Source of the DNA: an uncultured Mycoplasmataceae bacterium
Lineage (GTDB): Bacteria > Bacillota_I > Bacilli_A > Mycoplasmatales > Mycoplasmoidaceae
Direction: 5' to 3'
NCBI GenBank assembly: GCA_949290035.1
Contig: CASEQO010000065.1
Coordinates: forward strand, 1 to 11,262
Length of the DNA: 11,262 nt
The notes beneath the pieces are model-generated. The model worked only from the letters and a program-made list of their open reading frames with translations. It made no database searches and was not told where the DNA came from. Position 1 is the stretch's first letter. Each line of letters begins with the position of its first letter. Shown one piece after another: positions 9,408 to 11,262 of this stretch. The position numbers and the translations under genes were made by a program.

Positions 9408-11168
9408 TTATCTCAAATAATTTTCCGGCTCATATTCTTCTCTCTTACTATGGAAATTATTATAATCTAAATTTAAATTAGGATTTTCTGATAAAAATTC
9501 GTAATTATTATAAAAGATATCAAAATTACTTTGAGTTCCGCTATTTTGATTCTCAACAATATTTTCTGATAAATATGAAGGTATGATGTAATCATTTAAT
9601 ATATTTCATTGATTTATATCTGAAGGAATAATTCAACCATTTTTTTCAAATTTTTTAAATGATTCTAATTTAGTATTATATCTAGTTGGTTCAATATTAT
9701 TATCAATATATTTTAAATAACTATTATAAACATCCTCAGATGAAGATGTTAGATTTTTAATATTAAATAATAATATATTTTTAATTTCGTTATTAAAATC
9801 TTGAACTTCTAAATAATTATACAATTTTTGATAATTTGATAACTCAATTATACATTCAAGGGAATTTAAATCAAAATTTTTTCTATTTTTAAAAATACTA
9901 TGTGCATTAATATTAAATAAAATTAATGGACTTTCAGATGATATTTTTGAAATATTTTCATTTCTATCAATTTTTACTCCTGACATTAAATGGCCACATT
10001 TACCTAATTGGATACCATGCTTCACTACTCTACCTGTAAAATTAAAAAGAATATCAGCTAAATTATCATTTATATATTTTAAAGCTCTATGAAAAAATCC
10101 TGATCCAGCAGCATAATTAATTAAATCGCAAATGAGAATGTATAAATTATTACTAATTTTATTATCTTTAAATAAATTTGATAATAGATCTAATAACAAT
10201 CCGTATACAACAATTTCAATAATTTGTGAAACATAAGATTCACTACTTCCAAAAGTAAATTTAACTAAATCTACTAATGATGTCATAACAACATCTAACA
10301 AATTTCTTATATTATGAGAACACTTAGGCCCTGAACATTCTCATTTTGTAGTGTAATCTATTATTGGTAGCATGTGATTTGCATATATTTCTGCATCATA
10401 TTCATCAATAATTTTTGCTTTAATATTACCAAAATTAATATTCTTTATTTTTGCATTTTTAATATTTTTTATAATTGGTCTTAATTTAGTTTTAAAACTA
10501 GTTTTTGATGTTATTTTCTTAATAATTTCTTTTATATTGTTATCAATATGAATGTCAGATCTATGGTCTAAAAGATAAAATAGAAAGTTAACTAAATCGT
10601 CATAGATAAAAGAACATGCTTTTTCTATTTGATTTGAACTTCAATATCCATAAGTTTTTGCACCATGATTTTCATTTACTTCAGGGGCTCAATGAGGCAT
10701 AACAATATTTACACCCATAAATCTCTTTCCTGCTTTTGCTCATCAGGAAGATACATTGTAAGTTCAAGTATTTCAAATATTTGAATTTAATTTTTTAGTA
10801 AAACTTTCCACATTATTAATACTGTTGAATTTTTCGACATTACTTACGTTAATTGAAGTCCTAAATTTATAGTTATAGGTTAATGTAGGATTGGAATGTT
10901 CTAGTTTATTGCTTTGTTGATATGAATCAATATTTACCCCAACAACACCTTTTACACTTCTTTTCTCAATATAAGTGTTTGAAAATTTATATTCAAAATT
11001 TTTTCTTACATCATTATTTTCTTTTAGGATATTAGATTCAACGCCTTTAAAAATTTTTTCATTTGAATAAGTGTTTTTATTTACATTTATTAAAGAAGAT
11101 GAAACTGTACCTCCAACTAATACTAATGAAGAAAACGTAAGTAATGAATAGTATAATTTTTTATTCAT
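9408..11168 (-). CDS. Secreted protein of unknown family, 586 aa, with Trp-rich segment
   Basis: The N-terminus is a classic Sec signal peptide: MNKK, a hydrophobic core (residues 5-23), then SSSLINVN with a likely signal-peptidase-I cut near residue 25. No lipobox cysteine is present, so it is probably released. UGA-Trp codons join the pieces, and six Trp fall between residues 132 and 176 (132, 135, 142, 143, 160, 176). This segment includes MGVNIVMPHWAPEVNENHG. A CxxxxC pair (ECSGPKC) follows near residues 273-279. A hydrophobic helix at about 311-332 (IIEIVVYGLLLDLLSNLF) could be membrane-inserting or buried. The tail is acidic and Asn-rich. I do not recognise the family. Co-transcription with a leucine-rich-repeat surface protein suggests a role at the cell surface or toward a host, which is inference. 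Confidence 0.75.
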
Positions 11169-11173
11169 TTTTA

Positions 11174-11178
11174 CCTCT
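11174..11178 (-). promoter_or_regulatory. Ribosome-binding site of the 586-aa secreted protein
   Basis: AGAGG on the minus strand, five bases before the ATG at 11168. It fixes this ATG as the start and places the signal peptide at the true N-terminus. Confidence 0.6.
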
Positions 11179-11207
11179 ATTTTTATATTCTATTGTTTTA
11201 TATAATT

Positions 11208-11237
11208 ATTATATTAATAATGTTTTGAAAAGCACAA
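11208..11237 (-). promoter_or_regulatory. Candidate promoter of the secreted/surface protein pair
   Basis: On the minus strand TTGTGC (11237-11232) and TATAAT (11213-11208) are separated by 18 bases, about 30 bases ahead of the ribosome site. A perfect -10 box with a fair -35 makes this the best-looking promoter in the window. The rest of 11169-11262 holds no gene. Confidence 0.5.
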
Positions 11238-11262
11238 AAAATATGAAAATCAAAAATAAAAT

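Overview
The window is AT-rich mollicute DNA that uses translation table 4, with UGA read as tryptophan. Under the standard code nearly every gene breaks at in-frame TGA codons. Read with UGA=Trp, the pieces join into nine uninterrupted genes, all on the minus strand, and several of the joined Trp codons fall at conserved family positions (e.g. HLDTW in ArcA, DVWVS in ArcB). The reassigned code, very low G+C, an arginine deiminase operon and Sec-type signal peptides fit Spiroplasma or a related Mycoplasma/Entomoplasma-group bacterium. The genus is inference.

Layout in transcription order (right to left). (1) 11168-8251: two genes for exported proteins, 2 bases apart. One is a 586-aa secreted protein of unknown family with a Trp-rich segment. 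The other is a 384-aa membrane-anchored, BspA-like leucine-rich-repeat protein. A promoter precedes the pair and an intrinsic terminator ends it. (2) 8107-4936: the arginine dihydrolase operon arcA-arcB-arcC, closed by a strong hairpin. It converts arginine to ornithine, ammonia and CO2 and yields one ATP per arginine. No arginine/ornithine antiporter (arcD) is present. (3) 4817-3834: an S66-family (MccF/LdcA-like) serine carboxypeptidase, notable in a lineage without a cell wall. (4) 3833-3285: a 549-base gap without a protein gene. It holds a conspicuous G+C-rich island with its own promoter-like box and an intrinsic terminator, best read as a small structured RNA that I could not assign to a family. 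(5) 3284-291: a tightly overlapping three-gene operon made of a HolA-like DNA polymerase III delta subunit, a four-helix membrane protein of unknown function, and an ECF-transporter S component of the folate-type family.

The left edge (1-290) holds a possible 3' tail of a plus-strand gene, two perfect hairpins and a plus-strand terminator, suggesting a convergent neighbour beyond the window. I found no tRNA, rRNA, CRISPR array, insertion sequence or phage gene.
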